From assembly GCF_016745275.1 (NCBI RefSeq), contig NZ_JADOEP010000012.1, forward strand, positions 1-32,896: a stretch of DNA of 32,896 nt. Reading direction: 5' to 3'. The notes under the pieces are model-generated. The model worked only from the letters and a program-made list of their open reading frames with translations. It was not told the origin of the DNA and searched no databases. Shown piece after piece: positions 20,662 to 28,695 of the stretch; position 1 is the first letter of the stretch; each line of letters opens with the position of its first letter. This DNA is from Enterococcus sp. BWB1-3. Lineage in GTDB: Bacteria; Bacillota; Bacilli; Lactobacillales; Enterococcaceae. A program made the translations under genes and the position numbers.

Positions 20662-21291
20662 ATGGTACGCTTGAATGTAAATCCTACCCGCATGGAGCTT
20701 ACCCGATTAAAAAAACTATTGGGAACTGCTGCCAGAGGGCATAAATTATTAAAGGATAAGCAGGATGAGTTAATTCGCCAATTTATTCTCCTGATCAGAA
20801 AAAACAATCAGCTGAGAATTGATGTGGAAGAAGAATTGAATGGTGCGCTGTCAAGTTTTGTTCTGGCAAGCAGTACCTTGAATGAAGCCTTTATTGAAGG
20901 GCTGGTTTCCATTCCTGCAAGTGAAGTAACGATGGATATCATCGAAAAAAACGTAATGAGTGTAACCGTTCCAATTATGAACTTTCATTATGATGAAGAA
21001 ATCGTGGATTCGCCTTTAGATTACGGGTATTTAAACTCCAACGCAGAGTTGGATCGTTCATTTGATAAAATATCCTCAATCCTGCCTAAAATGCTTGAAT
21101 TGGCAGAGGTTGAAAAAACTTGTCAGCTGATGGCAGAAGAAATTGAAAAGACACGCAGGCGTGTTAATGCATTGAAGTACTTGACGATTCCGCAGTTGGA
21201 AGAAACGATTTATTATATTAAGATGAAGCTGGAAGAAAACGAGCGTGGGGAAATCACCCGTTTAATCAAGATTAAAGATATGGGGAGTTAG
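20662..21291 (+). CDS. ntpD: V-type sodium ATPase subunit D (central stalk)
   Basis: This 209-aa protein is the rotor shaft: long N- and C-terminal helices ([39 protein letters not shown]) around a short beta hairpin. The start [11 protein letters not shown] carries one extra residue compared with the E. hirae start I remember; GGGAGAG precedes the ATG. It is the last gene of the operon here. The ntpH and ntpJ (KtrB-like K+ uptake) genes that follow in E. hirae are absent, and a minus-strand gene ends 32 bases away. Confidence 0.96.
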   Translation: MVRLNVNPTRMELTRLKKLLGTAARGHKLLKDKQDELIRQFILLIRKNNQLRIDVEEELNGALSSFVLASSTLNEAFIEGLVSIPASEVTMDIIEKNVMSVTVPIMNFHYDEEIVDSPLDYGYLNSNAELDRSFDKISSILPKMLELAEVEKTCQLMAEEIEKTRRRVNALKYLTIPQLEETIYYIKMKLEENERGEITRLIKIKDMGS

Positions 21292-21322
21292 ATAATACAA
21301 TCAGAGATCCGAGGAATCAGAG

Positions 21323-21601
21323 TTATTCCATCGGGTCTTCCTGTTGATCAAAGCTGAATGATAAGGATGCAGGGTTGTTCTTTTTAGCAGCAGAGGCCAT
21401 AACTTGAAGAAATATTCTGCCCTTCGTTGTCAGTACCGGCTGGTTTGTGTGAGAAATATAGTAAATAGAAAAACCAATTTGTTTTTCGAGCGACTGAATT
21501 GTTTTAAGCAGAGAAGGTGTCAATGAAGAATTCATCCATTCTTTCGGATTGTCCATGTTCAAATATTCAAACTGTTTGAGAATTACATTAAATTCTTCCA
21601 A
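21323..21601 (-). CDS. LysR-type winged helix domain-only protein
   Basis: This 92-aa protein contains only the DNA-binding part of a LysR-type regulator: a first helix region (FNVILKQFEYLNMDNPKEWM), then LTPSLLKTIQSLEKQIGF in place of the usual SQPALSRQIKQLEEELG, and QPVLTTKGRIFLQ in place of VRLTEAGELLL. No effector domain follows. The start is TTG at 21601-21599, with AAAGGAGATG 8 bases upstream. It converges on ntpD with only 31 bases between the stops and no clear terminator, so the transcripts may overlap. A palindrome at 21633 lies just upstream and may be its own operator. It could instead be a truncated LysR gene still kept for expression. Confidence 0.65.
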   Translation of the reverse strand: MEEFNVILKQFEYLNMDNPKEWMNSSLTPSLLKTIQSLEKQIGFSIYYISHTNQPVLTTKGRIFLQVMASAAKKNNPASLSFSFDQQEDPME

Positions 21602-21632
21602 GAAAACATCTCCTTTCTTTTTTTGGACAGCG

Positions 21633-21650
21633 CTTACATTTATATGTAAG
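21633..21650. promoter_or_regulatory. 18-bp palindrome, candidate operator
   Basis: CTTACATTTATATGTAAG is an inverted repeat of CTTACAT and ATGTAAG with a 4-base centre. ATATGTAA recurs about 25 bases to the right (near 21667). The site is 32 bases upstream of the LysR-domain gene and overlaps where its promoter should lie. Confidence 0.5.
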
Positions 21651-22230
21651 ATATCATAAGATGATAAATATGTAAATGAATTCTATTTAAAAACAAAAAA
21701 TTTACTTACTATAAGAATGCTATATTGATCAATAAATGTAACGTTCTATTTTTGAATGAAAGAGACATTCATTTTTTCTGCAGGGAAATACAACATTTTT
21801 TTCTGATTAAAGGACGATTTAGATAGAGTGCTTATATTATTTGCAGCTGGGATTCAAGGGATCTTTAAGTAACTCATACTGAATAAAACAGAAAATATAT
21901 CTAATCTAAAGTGTTTATCCCAATTTTGTAAAATAAGTACACGATTTTGCTGTTAATTAAAATAAAAACTGTGCACTTTTTATAAATAAATCCTTATTTT
22001 ATACACTAATCGTTTTCTAAAAAGTGTAAATAATTTCTGAAAAATATTTTTTATCAGAGATTAGCTAACCTTTTTTGCTTAACAATTAATTTATGCAGTA
22101 TTTTTGAGTTATTCAGCAGGTATTAAGTAAGAGAAATCTAAATGCTGATTCTGTAAAAAGCAGATAGTTCTATACTTTTTTTGAAGTTTTGTGTATTCTT
22201 AGAGATATCTAAGGAGGTTGCTGTATTTTC
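21651..22230. other. 580-bp AT-rich intergenic region
   Basis: No gene or remnant is seen. It carries control sequences for two divergent genes: the LysR-domain gene to the left and the AI-2E family gene to the right. The sequence is very AT-rich with short runs such as GTACACGATTTTG and AGTGTAAATAATTTC. A possible plus-strand -10, TATACT, lies near 22173, followed by AAGGAGG at 22211-22217. Confidence 0.5.
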
Positions 22231-23382
22231 ATGAATAATTTGTCAATTGATAAAATGATAAAAAAATATTTGATTATAGGGACGATCATTGTCCTGGGGC
22301 TTTTAAATTTTCAGACGATACTGAAATGGGGGCAGAATCTTTTAGGTGCTTTTTCCAATATCATTTTTGCCATCCTGCTGGCTTATGTAATTAATCTGAT
22401 TATGTCCCGAATTGAGAAGCTGTTTGAAAAAGTAAAGGAAAAGAAAATCTATCGCTTTAAACGAGCGTTGAGTTTGTTGGCATCGCTAATTCTGCTCGTA
22501 ATAATTATTGCAACATTTTTTGGATTGGTTTTTCCGACAATTTTTGAATCAATTAATATGCTGCTGGCTTCTTTGCCTAAGACGTTTAATCAGATTCAGG
22601 AATTTCTGACAGCAATCTTTAAAAATAATCCGGAAATTGAAAAAAATCTGAAATTGCTTGAACTGGACTGGAAGTCTTTCCTTCAAAATATTTTTAGTTT
22701 TGTTGGGGGCGGTGTGGCGAATACCGTTGATATACTGATTAATTTAATCAGTACATTAATTGGGAGTCTGTTTAATTTTTTACTGATTTTTGTTTTTGCT
22801 ATCTATTTGCTAGTTGATAAAGAAAGATTCATACATTTGTATAAACGCTTGTCCAAGCTTTATTTTCCAAAGAAAATTCAGCAGCGGACGAATCTGGTTT
22901 TGTTAATTATTCATCAGACATTCAGCGCATTTATAACAGGACAGTGTCTGGAAGCAGTGATTCTGGGGACACTCTGTGCAACAGGCATGTTTCTTTTCAA
23001 TATGCCATATCCGGTACTGGTAGGGACTTTAGTGGGGGTTATCAATATTATTCCGATTGTCGGGGCATATGTAGGCGGAGCCATTGGTATGTTTCTGGTA
23101 TTTACGGTTAATCCTGTATTGTCACTGTGGTTTCTGGTTTATCTAGTTATTCTGCAGCAATTCGAGAGCAATTTCATCTATCCGCGTGTGGTAGGCAATT
23201 CTGTTGGCTTGCCGGGTATCTATGTACTTGGTTCAGTCATAGTTTTTGGTCCGCTGGCTGGGATTCCAGGTATGTTTTTGGGTATTCCTTTTATTGCCAG
23301 TATCTATAAGCTGGGAAAAATATATATTCAAAGAGAAGAGACCCAAAAAAAGCAGGAAAAGGTATCTGAGTTGAATCTTTGA
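22231..23382 (+). CDS. AI-2E family transporter (TqsA/YdiK/YrrI type)
   Basis: This 383-aa protein has about eight membrane segments in the layout of the AI-2E family: two near the N terminus (YLIIGTIIVLGLLNFQTIL), a long amphipathic loop (about 120-160), then a C-terminal bundle with GVINIIPIVGAYVGGAIGMF and FGPLAGIPGMFLGIPF. Family members have been linked to export of autoinducer-2, to Na+/H+ exchange and to other small molecules, so substrate prediction is weak. A Na+/H+ role would be notable beside the sodium ATPase. AAGGAGG lies 13 bases before the ATG, longer than usual; no better in-frame start exists apart from an ATT. Confidence 0.88.
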   Translation: MNNLSIDKMIKKYLIIGTIIVLGLLNFQTILKWGQNLLGAFSNIIFAILLAYVINLIMSRIEKLFEKVKEKKIYRFKRALSLLASLILLVIIIATFFGLVFPTIFESINMLLASLPKTFNQIQEFLTAIFKNNPEIEKNLKLLELDWKSFLQNIFSFVGGGVANTVDILINLISTLIGSLFNFLLIFVFAIYLLVDKERFIHLYKRLSKLYFPKKIQQRTNLVLLIIHQTFSAFITGQCLEAVILGTLCATGMFLFNMPYPVLVGTLVGVINIIPIVGAYVGGAIGMFLVFTVNPVLSLWFLVYLVILQQFESNFIYPRVVGNSVGLPGIYVLGSVIVFGPLAGIPGMFLGIPFIASIYKLGKIYIQREETQKKQEKVSELNL

Positions 23383-23401
23383 GATGTTAATGAGTCAGAT
23401 G

Positions 23402-23443
23402 AAGACAAGCAACTATTGTTGGAGGCTGTCTTACAACCTTTTT
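23402..23443 (+). terminator. weak terminator after the AI-2E family gene
   Basis: AAGACAAGC (23402-23410) pairs with GCTGTCTT (23425-23432) with one bulge, followed 7 bases later by TTTTT. The gap between stem and T-run makes it a weak call. Confidence 0.35.
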
Positions 23444-23500
23444 GATTTGTTTAAATTTCGCAAATTTTAGTAAATAATCTTTAAAGAAAAACGTTGTTAT

Positions 23501-23529
23501 TTCCCTTATTTGATAAATTCCGCTATGAT
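23501..23529 (+). promoter_or_regulatory. possible promoter of the DUF1002 gene
   Basis: TATGAT at 23524-23529 has TTCCCT 17 bp upstream, a poor -35 box. The start site would be about 38 bases before the ATG. Confidence 0.35.
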
Positions 23530-23573
23530 AGAAATGTGCAACTATATCTTTCAAAGTAAGGTGGAGGGTCAAA

Positions 23574-24599
23574 ATGAAATTTAGAAAACTAACAGCTGCA
23601 GTGGCAGCTGCTTTATTAATGGTTGGTGGAATCAGTACAATGATGCCTTCCTTAAGTGAAGCGAGTGCCTCGGATACAGTGATTAATGAACGTTGGGGGA
23701 AACCAACATTTGTAGCAGGCGCAGGATTATCAGATGCCCAACGGGAAGAAACAATGAAAATACTTGGTATCAGTGCAGATCAGGTGAATATCCAAACTGC
23801 TACAGGCGCAGATTTAATTAAATATCTGGGCTCAGGAAGCGGTGATGATGCAGCAATGCTAAGTTCAGTCGTGGTAAACAGAGAAAATGAAGGTAAAGGA
23901 ATTACTGTTGATATTGTGACACCTGAAAATATTACGTTGATTACAGCAGATCAGTACAAAAATCCGCTTGTTACAGCAGGTATCAGTGATGCAACAATCA
24001 AAGTAGGAAGTGTGGTCAAGGTAACTGGCGAAAGTGCATTGACCGGTGTTTACAAAGCTTTTGAAGCAAATGGAGAAGCAGTGGATTCAGATCGTGCACA
24101 GTTGGCGCAGGAAGAATTAACAACTACAACCGATGTTGCCAATGATATTACGAACGAGGCAGTCAGGAACAATTCGAATATGACAGATGAAGAAAAACAG
24201 GCAGCGAATAAAGCTTATCAGACTCAGCTGAATCAGGCGCTGGTTGACATAAAAAGGGAACTTGCTGATTTGAAAAATCAGAAAGGGGATGCAGTCACTG
24301 TCGAAGAAGTGGAAACGGTTGTCAATAATGCCATTGAAAAAAATGATTTATCACAGTATATTTCTCAGGACAGCATCAACAGACTAATTGCACTGGCACA
24401 ACAGTATCTTTCAATAGATGGGGTACTTTCTGCAGAATCTATTGCACAGCTTGATAAAATCAGTGAAGGCTTCCAGAATACTTTAAAAGATCTTGGCAAC
24501 AGATTTGGTGATCTGACTGGTGCTTTAAAAGCTAATGAAGGTTTTTTTGCAGGCTTGTGGCAGTCAGTCAAAGATTTCTTCAGCGGACTGTTTAATTAG
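23574..24599 (+). CDS. secreted DUF1002 family protein
   Basis: This 341-aa protein has a clear signal peptide: MKFRK, a hydrophobic stretch to about residue 22, and likely cleavage after SEASA near 32. The mature part resembles DUF1002 (YpuA-like) proteins, with SDAQREETMKILGISADQ and the DIVTPENITLITADQYKNP region. The later half is helical and rich in Q, N and E (about 180-300), and an aromatic tail FFAGLWQSVKDFFSGLFN ends the protein. No sortase motif or membrane anchor is seen apart from that amphipathic tail. Function is unknown in the family. AAGGTGGAGGG precedes the ATG and a strong terminator follows. Confidence 0.85.
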   Translation: MKFRKLTAAVAAALLMVGGISTMMPSLSEASASDTVINERWGKPTFVAGAGLSDAQREETMKILGISADQVNIQTATGADLIKYLGSGSGDDAAMLSSVVVNRENEGKGITVDIVTPENITLITADQYKNPLVTAGISDATIKVGSVVKVTGESALTGVYKAFEANGEAVDSDRAQLAQEELTTTTDVANDITNEAVRNNSNMTDEEKQAANKAYQTQLNQALVDIKRELADLKNQKGDAVTVEEVETVVNNAIEKNDLSQYISQDSINRLIALAQQYLSIDGVLSAESIAQLDKISEGFQNTLKDLGNRFGDLTGALKANEGFFAGLWQSVKDFFSGLFN

Positions 24600-24652
24600 C
24601 AGCTGCTTTTATAGGCTCATCGTCAAATGGAACTGCTAACTGAAATACGTAT

Positions 24653-24696
24653 GTTGGTTATTGAAAGTGGAAGATTTTCGATAACCAACTTTTTTG
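24653..24696 (+). terminator. terminator of the DUF1002 gene
   Basis: GTTGGTTAT (24653-24661) and ATAACCAAC (24681-24689) form a 9-bp perfect stem extended inside by GAAA/TTTC. TTTTTT follows directly. Confidence 0.9.
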
Positions 24697-24703
24697 TATG
24701 TTA

Positions 24704-24816
24704 TGAAAGGGCTTGTGATAAAAAGTCCATAATAAAATCCCAATGAAAGAACTGGAAAGGGTTCATTTCATTGGGATTTTTGAGTACAATAAAAGTGTTT
24801 GTCACAGGCTCTTTTC
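24704..24816. repeat. nested palindromic element, also a bidirectional terminator
   Basis: The inner arms AAAATCCCAATGAAA (24734-24748) and TTTCATTGGGATTTT (24766-24780) are a perfect 15-bp stem with T-runs on both strands. It can therefore end uppP transcripts from the right. Around it a second, imperfect stem joins GAAAGGGCTTGTGATAAA (about 24705-24722) to TTTGTCACAGGCTCTTTTC (about 24798-24816). The whole 113-bp block is one large hairpin, more than a terminator needs, and could be a mobile palindromic repeat that has taken on that job. Confidence 0.65.
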
Positions 24817-24847
24817 TGCATAAATTAATAAAAATCGCTCGTGATGC

Positions 24848-25675
24848 TTATGAAAACAGCCAGTAGCTCATCAGCAAGATACCAAGTACAATGCGATACC
24901 AGCCAAATGCAGTGAAATCGTGTCTTCGAATGTAGTTTAACAAGAATTTAATCACCATTACTGATACAAGAAAAGCAACAACTGCACCTACCAGTAAGAT
25001 AAACAGCTCAGAAAAATTAAACGAATTACCTTTCATCAGATACTTCGCAATTTTAAGAAAGCTTGCACCAAACATTACAGGAATTCCTAAAAAGAAGGAA
25101 AACTCAGCTGCCACATAACGGGAAGCACCTATCATGATTGCTCCTAAAATTGTAGCTCCAGAACGGGAAGTCCCTGGTATTAATGATAAAACCTGGAAAA
25201 AACCGACAATCACTGCTGCTTTATACGTAAAGTTTTTCAAATTCGTACATTTGGGCTGTTTATTTTTATTCTGTTTTTCAATAACAATAAAGCCAATCCC
25301 ATAAACAATCAGCATAATGGATACAGTGACAAAGTTATGAAAACGTGCATCTAACCAGTCGTCCAAGAATATTCCGATTATACCAGCAGGAACACAGGCG
25401 ACCAGCACCTTTTTCCACAATTCCCAGGTTTCCCTTTTTTCTCCCTCTGACTTACTGTTGGAGAAGGGATTAAGCTTGTGAAAATAGAGAACAACGACAG
25501 CCATAATCGCGCCTAATTGTATAACAACATTAAACATTTCCATGAAATCTGCACTTAAATTCATTTTTATGAATTCATCGGTCAGAATTAAATGCCCGGT
25601 ACTGCTGATAGGAAGCCATTCAGTAATACCTTCAATAATACCAAGGATAATTGCTTTCCATAAATTAGATAACAT
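24848..25675 (-). CDS. uppP: undecaprenyl-diphosphatase
   Basis: This 275-aa membrane protein of the BacA/UppP family dephosphorylates undecaprenyl diphosphate so the lipid carrier can be reused for peptidoglycan and other wall polymers. It can confer bacitracin resistance when overproduced. The first signature is IIEGITEWLPISSTGHLIL (E15, E19, S24, H28), and the second is IPGTSRSGATI with R171. Hydrophobic segments fill the rest. The start ATG at 25675 follows AAAGGA. It has its own promoter at 25724-25752 and shares the nested palindrome as terminator. Confidence 0.96.
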   Translation of the reverse strand: MLSNLWKAIILGIIEGITEWLPISSTGHLILTDEFIKMNLSADFMEMFNVVIQLGAIMAVVVLYFHKLNPFSNSKSEGEKRETWELWKKVLVACVPAGIIGIFLDDWLDARFHNFVTVSIMLIVYGIGFIVIEKQNKNKQPKCTNLKNFTYKAAVIVGFFQVLSLIPGTSRSGATILGAIMIGASRYVAAEFSFFLGIPVMFGASFLKIAKYLMKGNSFNFSELFILLVGAVVAFLVSVMVIKFLLNYIRRHDFTAFGWYRIVLGILLMSYWLFS

Positions 25676-25723
25676 AGGTTCATTCCTTTCTATGATAAAT
25701 ACATATAAAAATGCATATAACCT

Positions 25724-25752
25724 AGTATACCTTTAAGTCGGGAAAAAACCAA
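25724..25752 (-). promoter_or_regulatory. promoter of uppP
   Basis: On the minus strand TTGGTT (25752-25747) and TATACT (25729-25724) are 17 bp apart. Transcription should begin near 25717, about 40 bases before the ATG. Confidence 0.6.
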
Positions 25753-26461
25753 CCAGTGATAGAAAACCAGATAAAAATTTTAGAGAATTATATGGTTTAT
25801 TTGGTATACACTTTATCCACTCTTTTATCCATTGAAAAAATTAAATAATAAGAAAAATGTTCTATATTTCTCTTGACTAATCGTAGGAAAGGGTCTGTGA
25901 CATTAATATATCCTAAATCTTTAAAGCCGGATAAACGGTGTTCCAGTCTTTGTATGGTTCGAGCATTCGAAGAAGTAAGCTCTTGCATGCCCCTCAGATA
26001 TATTTCGAGGATCGGAACGAAGTCCTTCAATTCTTAGCGGCTCTGCGTTTAGAAATTGATGAGATCGAAACGAAGTGTAGTGTATTGTCGTGTAGTAAGA
26101 ACCGTAGATGCAGAAAAACGGATACAGTGCAATGTTTTGTCTCGAGAATTGTTAGACTCGTAGCAACAGTAGCTCTGCTACGCATAAAGTTCTACTACAT
26201 CAAGTGATTCAAGGAATACTTATCGAAACTACACATACTATTCTGCTAAAGTACGAATATAAGCAGAAGTGGCAAAGTAGAACTAGTACTTGTCGGTCCT
26301 AATCTGTGATGAGTAATCGCAGGCAACATCTCGGAAATAAGCCGAAATTCACTAAAAATTTGTGGAGTACCAATTAGGAATCAATCAATATCGGAATGAA
26401 CATTCCGTGTTTCTTGTCATTTTCGGAATTTTCTGCTTATTGCTTGAAGCTGGGCACTTAT
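25753..26461. other. 700-bp intergenic region, no intact gene
   Basis: Minus-strand codons 25797-26030 are open and end RLVKRNIEHFSYYLIFSMDK, but they run through an inverted repeat unit and have no ribosome binding site. A plus-strand frame at 25938-26207 is similar in quality. Short inverted pairs occur (GTAGCAACAGTAGCTCTGCTAC near 26160-26181), along with two near-copies of GGAACGAAGT/GAAACGAAGT (26014, 26067). It looks like decayed DNA that leads into the 39-bp array. Confidence 0.45.
25961..25998 (-). repeat. inverted single copy of the dispersed repeat unit
   Basis: Read on the minus strand this is TCTGAGGGGCATGCAAGAGC followed by TTACTTCTTCGAATGCTC. The array near 8836-8875 reads TCTGAGGGTCATGCAAGAC then TTGCTTCTACGAATGATC. 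About 33 of 38 positions agree, so this is a diverged member of the same family placed the other way round. Confidence 0.6.
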
Positions 26462-26640
26462 GCTCCTGCGATTACTCGTCGCAGTTAAGGGCGTGCAAGT
26501 GCTCCTGCGATTACTCGTCGCAGTTAAGGGCGTGCAAGTGCTCCTGCGATTACTCGTCGCAGTTAAGGGCGTGCAAGTGCTCCTGCGGTTACTCGTCGCA
26601 GTTAGGGACGTGCAAGTGCTTCTGCGGTTACTCGTTGTAT
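26462..26640 (+). repeat. tandem array of a 39-bp unit
   Basis: Four full 39-bp units start at 26462, 26501, 26540 and 26579, with a degenerate fifth from 26618. The first three are identical and the fourth has three changes. Each unit holds CTGCGATTACTCGTCGCAG, a 6-bp stem with a 7-base loop, then TTAAGGGCGTGCAAGTG. Because 39 is a multiple of three, several frames stay open on both strands, but none has a ribosome binding site, so the array is probably non-coding. The array abuts the 3' end of rqcH, whose stop is at 26682. Confidence 0.92.
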
Positions 26641-26681
26641 GGAGAAGTTTTATCACAACTTCTTCAAAACTATTTTAATTT

Positions 26682-28385
26682 TCAGACTGACTCTCTTTTT
26701 AATCGTTCTACATCTTCTTCTGAAGGCGTGACAAATAATGTTTTCTGATTTTCATAAATTACATAGCCGGGCTTTGCTCCATTGGGTTTATGCACATGTT
26801 TGACTTGAACATAGTCTACTGGTATCTGAGCAGATAATCGGAATTTTGAAAAATAAGCGGCAAGAACTGCAGCTTCATAAAGTGTTTTTTCAGAGGGAGC
26901 CGAATTTTTTATAATAACATGTGATCCCGGTATATCTTTGGCATGTAACCAGTAATCTGTTTTCTTCGCTGTTTTTAGTGTCAACTGGTCATTTTGAAGA
27001 TTGTTTCTGCCAACTAAAATCGTATCGCCTTCTGAAGAAATAAAAGACTCAGGTTTACTCTGCTGCTGTTTCTTTTGCTTATTTTGTCTTTGTTTTTTTA
27101 TATAGCCTTCATTGAGCAATTCTTCTCGGATCAGACTAATATCCATAGGAGTGGCCAATTCCAGCTGTGAAAGAACAGATTCGAGATAAAGAATTTCCAG
27201 CTGTGTCTGCTCCAATTGTGCTTGTACAACACGGACAGCATTTTTCAGCTTCTGATATTTCTGGAAATATTTCTGAGCATTCTGATTTGGAGAAAAAGCA
27301 GGATTTAGTTTGATATCAATTGGCTGATTTTCTTCATAATAATTGTCCAGTGTTACTATTTCCGCTCCTTTTGGAACCTGTGTCATAAATGTGGTGAGCA
27401 GCTCACCGTTTCTGCGATAGAATTCTGCATTTTCAGTATCAGCCAATGTTTTTTTCAATTTGCCAAGCTTGGAATGATTCTTTTTTAACTCATTCTCAAT
27501 TTTACGAATAAGTTCGCCTCCCTGTTGCTTTACACGATCCTTTTCAGCTTTACCGCTGTAAAAAACATCAAGCAGCTGACTTAATGTGTCATAAGTTGTT
27601 TTTTCTCCAGACAATGTTTCGAATGGAACAGGAGTGAAAAACTCTTTTCGTTCTGTCTGTGTAAGGGTGGGTAAAGGACGTAATTGAATGTCCGCCCAAA
27701 AGGATGTCCATACAGGGATTTTATTATTCGGTTGTTGGATCAGACGGAAAGCCAGCTCTTCAGCAGTGTCTCTGCCTAAGCCCTGAAACTGCTGCTGTAA
27801 AAATGAACCGCTTAGTTCCTCTGCTTTAGACAGGATTTCAAAAACTTTCTCTTTTGATGCTGTGAATGGATTTAGTTGATTTTTATTGGGAGGTGAAACA
27901 TATTCTGCTCCCGGCAACAGTGAACGATAGGTATTTTGAGAACTGCCGACATGTTTGATTGCATCATAAATTTTACCTGTTTCCTGATTAATAAGCACAA
28001 TCGTACTATGTCGTCCCATCAATTCAACAATTAAAAGAATATTTTGAAGATCACCAAGTTCATTGCGTTTTGTGAATGATAGATGAATAATCCGATCATT
28101 TTCTACTTGTTGAATGGTTCCGAGGATGGCACCGTCTAAATATTTTCTCAGCATCATTAAAAAGTTCGGCGGTGTCTCGGGGTTTCCATAAACCATTTTG
28201 GTAAGTTGAATTCGAGCATAACTTGGGTGGGCAGATAACAACAATTTATGATTTTTTCCTTGAGAACGAATGACTAAAACAACCTCATTGGCATAAGGCT
28301 GATGAATTTTTGAAATACGTCCGGATATAAGCTGATCGGATAATTCATTTATTATTGCGTGGGTAAAAACTCCATCGAAAGACAT
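26682..28385 (-). CDS. rqcH: RqcH/FbpA, NFACT-family ribosome quality control factor
   Basis: This 567-aa protein has the NFACT layout: an N-terminal NFACT-N domain starting MSFDGVFTHAIINELSDQLI, helix-hairpin-helix and a long coiled coil at about 270-430, then NFACT-R (DUF814) at about 445-550 with GRNNLQNDQLTLKTAKKTD and HAKDIPGSHVIIKN. In Bacillus the homologue binds stalled 50S subunits and adds C-terminal alanine tails; the D97-R98 pair needed there is present as ENDRIIHLSF at 97-98. In Gram-positive pathogens the same gene is called fbpA for fibronectin binding. ATG at 28385 follows GAGGGA. It is transcribed alone. Confidence 0.93.
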   Translation of the reverse strand: MSFDGVFTHAIINELSDQLISGRISKIHQPYANEVVLVIRSQGKNHKLLLSAHPSYARIQLTKMVYGNPETPPNFLMMLRKYLDGAILGTIQQVENDRIIHLSFTKRNELGDLQNILLIVELMGRHSTIVLINQETGKIYDAIKHVGSSQNTYRSLLPGAEYVSPPNKNQLNPFTASKEKVFEILSKAEELSGSFLQQQFQGLGRDTAEELAFRLIQQPNNKIPVWTSFWADIQLRPLPTLTQTERKEFFTPVPFETLSGEKTTYDTLSQLLDVFYSGKAEKDRVKQQGGELIRKIENELKKNHSKLGKLKKTLADTENAEFYRRNGELLTTFMTQVPKGAEIVTLDNYYEENQPIDIKLNPAFSPNQNAQKYFQKYQKLKNAVRVVQAQLEQTQLEILYLESVLSQLELATPMDISLIREELLNEGYIKKQRQNKQKKQQQSKPESFISSEGDTILVGRNNLQNDQLTLKTAKKTDYWLHAKDIPGSHVIIKNSAPSEKTLYEAAVLAAYFSKFRLSAQIPVDYVQVKHVHKPNGAKPGYVIYENQKTLFVTPSEEDVERLKRESV

Positions 28386-28598
28386 GTTATTCCCTCATTT
28401 CTGTAATATCCATAACATTCTTATTATAACGAATACAGAGTTAATAATAAAGGAAGTAGTGTATGTATCCGATTTAAAAGAGAATGTTGCTAATAGTGAA
28501 TAGCTGATCGTGAAAAAAATTCATTTGCATGATTAATATTCTATTGTCAATTTTCTTTTATTTCTCAGTTCAGTACAGTATACTTTAGGAGGTATATA
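28386..28598. other. divergent intergenic region
   Basis: It separates rqcH (minus) from the leader-like ORF and the TIM-barrel-like gene (plus). A minus-strand TATAAT lies at 28423-28428 with a poor -35 box, the best candidate for rqcH. A plus-strand TATACT lies at 28579-28584. No other structure is seen. Confidence 0.4.
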
Positions 28599-28643
28599 AT
28601 GAGGCATGGTTGGAGCATCAGCAGCAAAAAGTTTAAAAAATAG
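28599..28643 (+). CDS. 14-codon leader-like small ORF
   Basis: A perfect AGGAGG (28587-28592) stands 6 bases before ATG at 28599. The frame MRHGWSISSKKFKK ends at TAG 28641-28643, about 50 bases before the next gene. The product is short and basic. It could be a leader peptide for control of the following gene, or the stub of a truncated gene. No attenuator hairpin is visible between it and 28696. Confidence 0.35.
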   Translation: MRHGWSISSKKFKK

Positions 28644-28695
28644 ATTTCTGTTGTTATTTTCAATATAACGTGTCCTAATTTTGGGAGGATGAATA

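Noticed and set aside
25797-26030. Minus-strand 77-codon gene
   Set aside because: No ribosome binding site, the first third is an inverted repeat unit, and no recognisable domain is present.
26362-26748. Plus-strand frame with a 13-residue cysteine-rich repeat, and its counterparts in two other frames
   Set aside because: It is an artefact of the 39-bp tandem array, whose length is a multiple of three. There is no ribosome binding site, and the frame runs antisense into rqcH.
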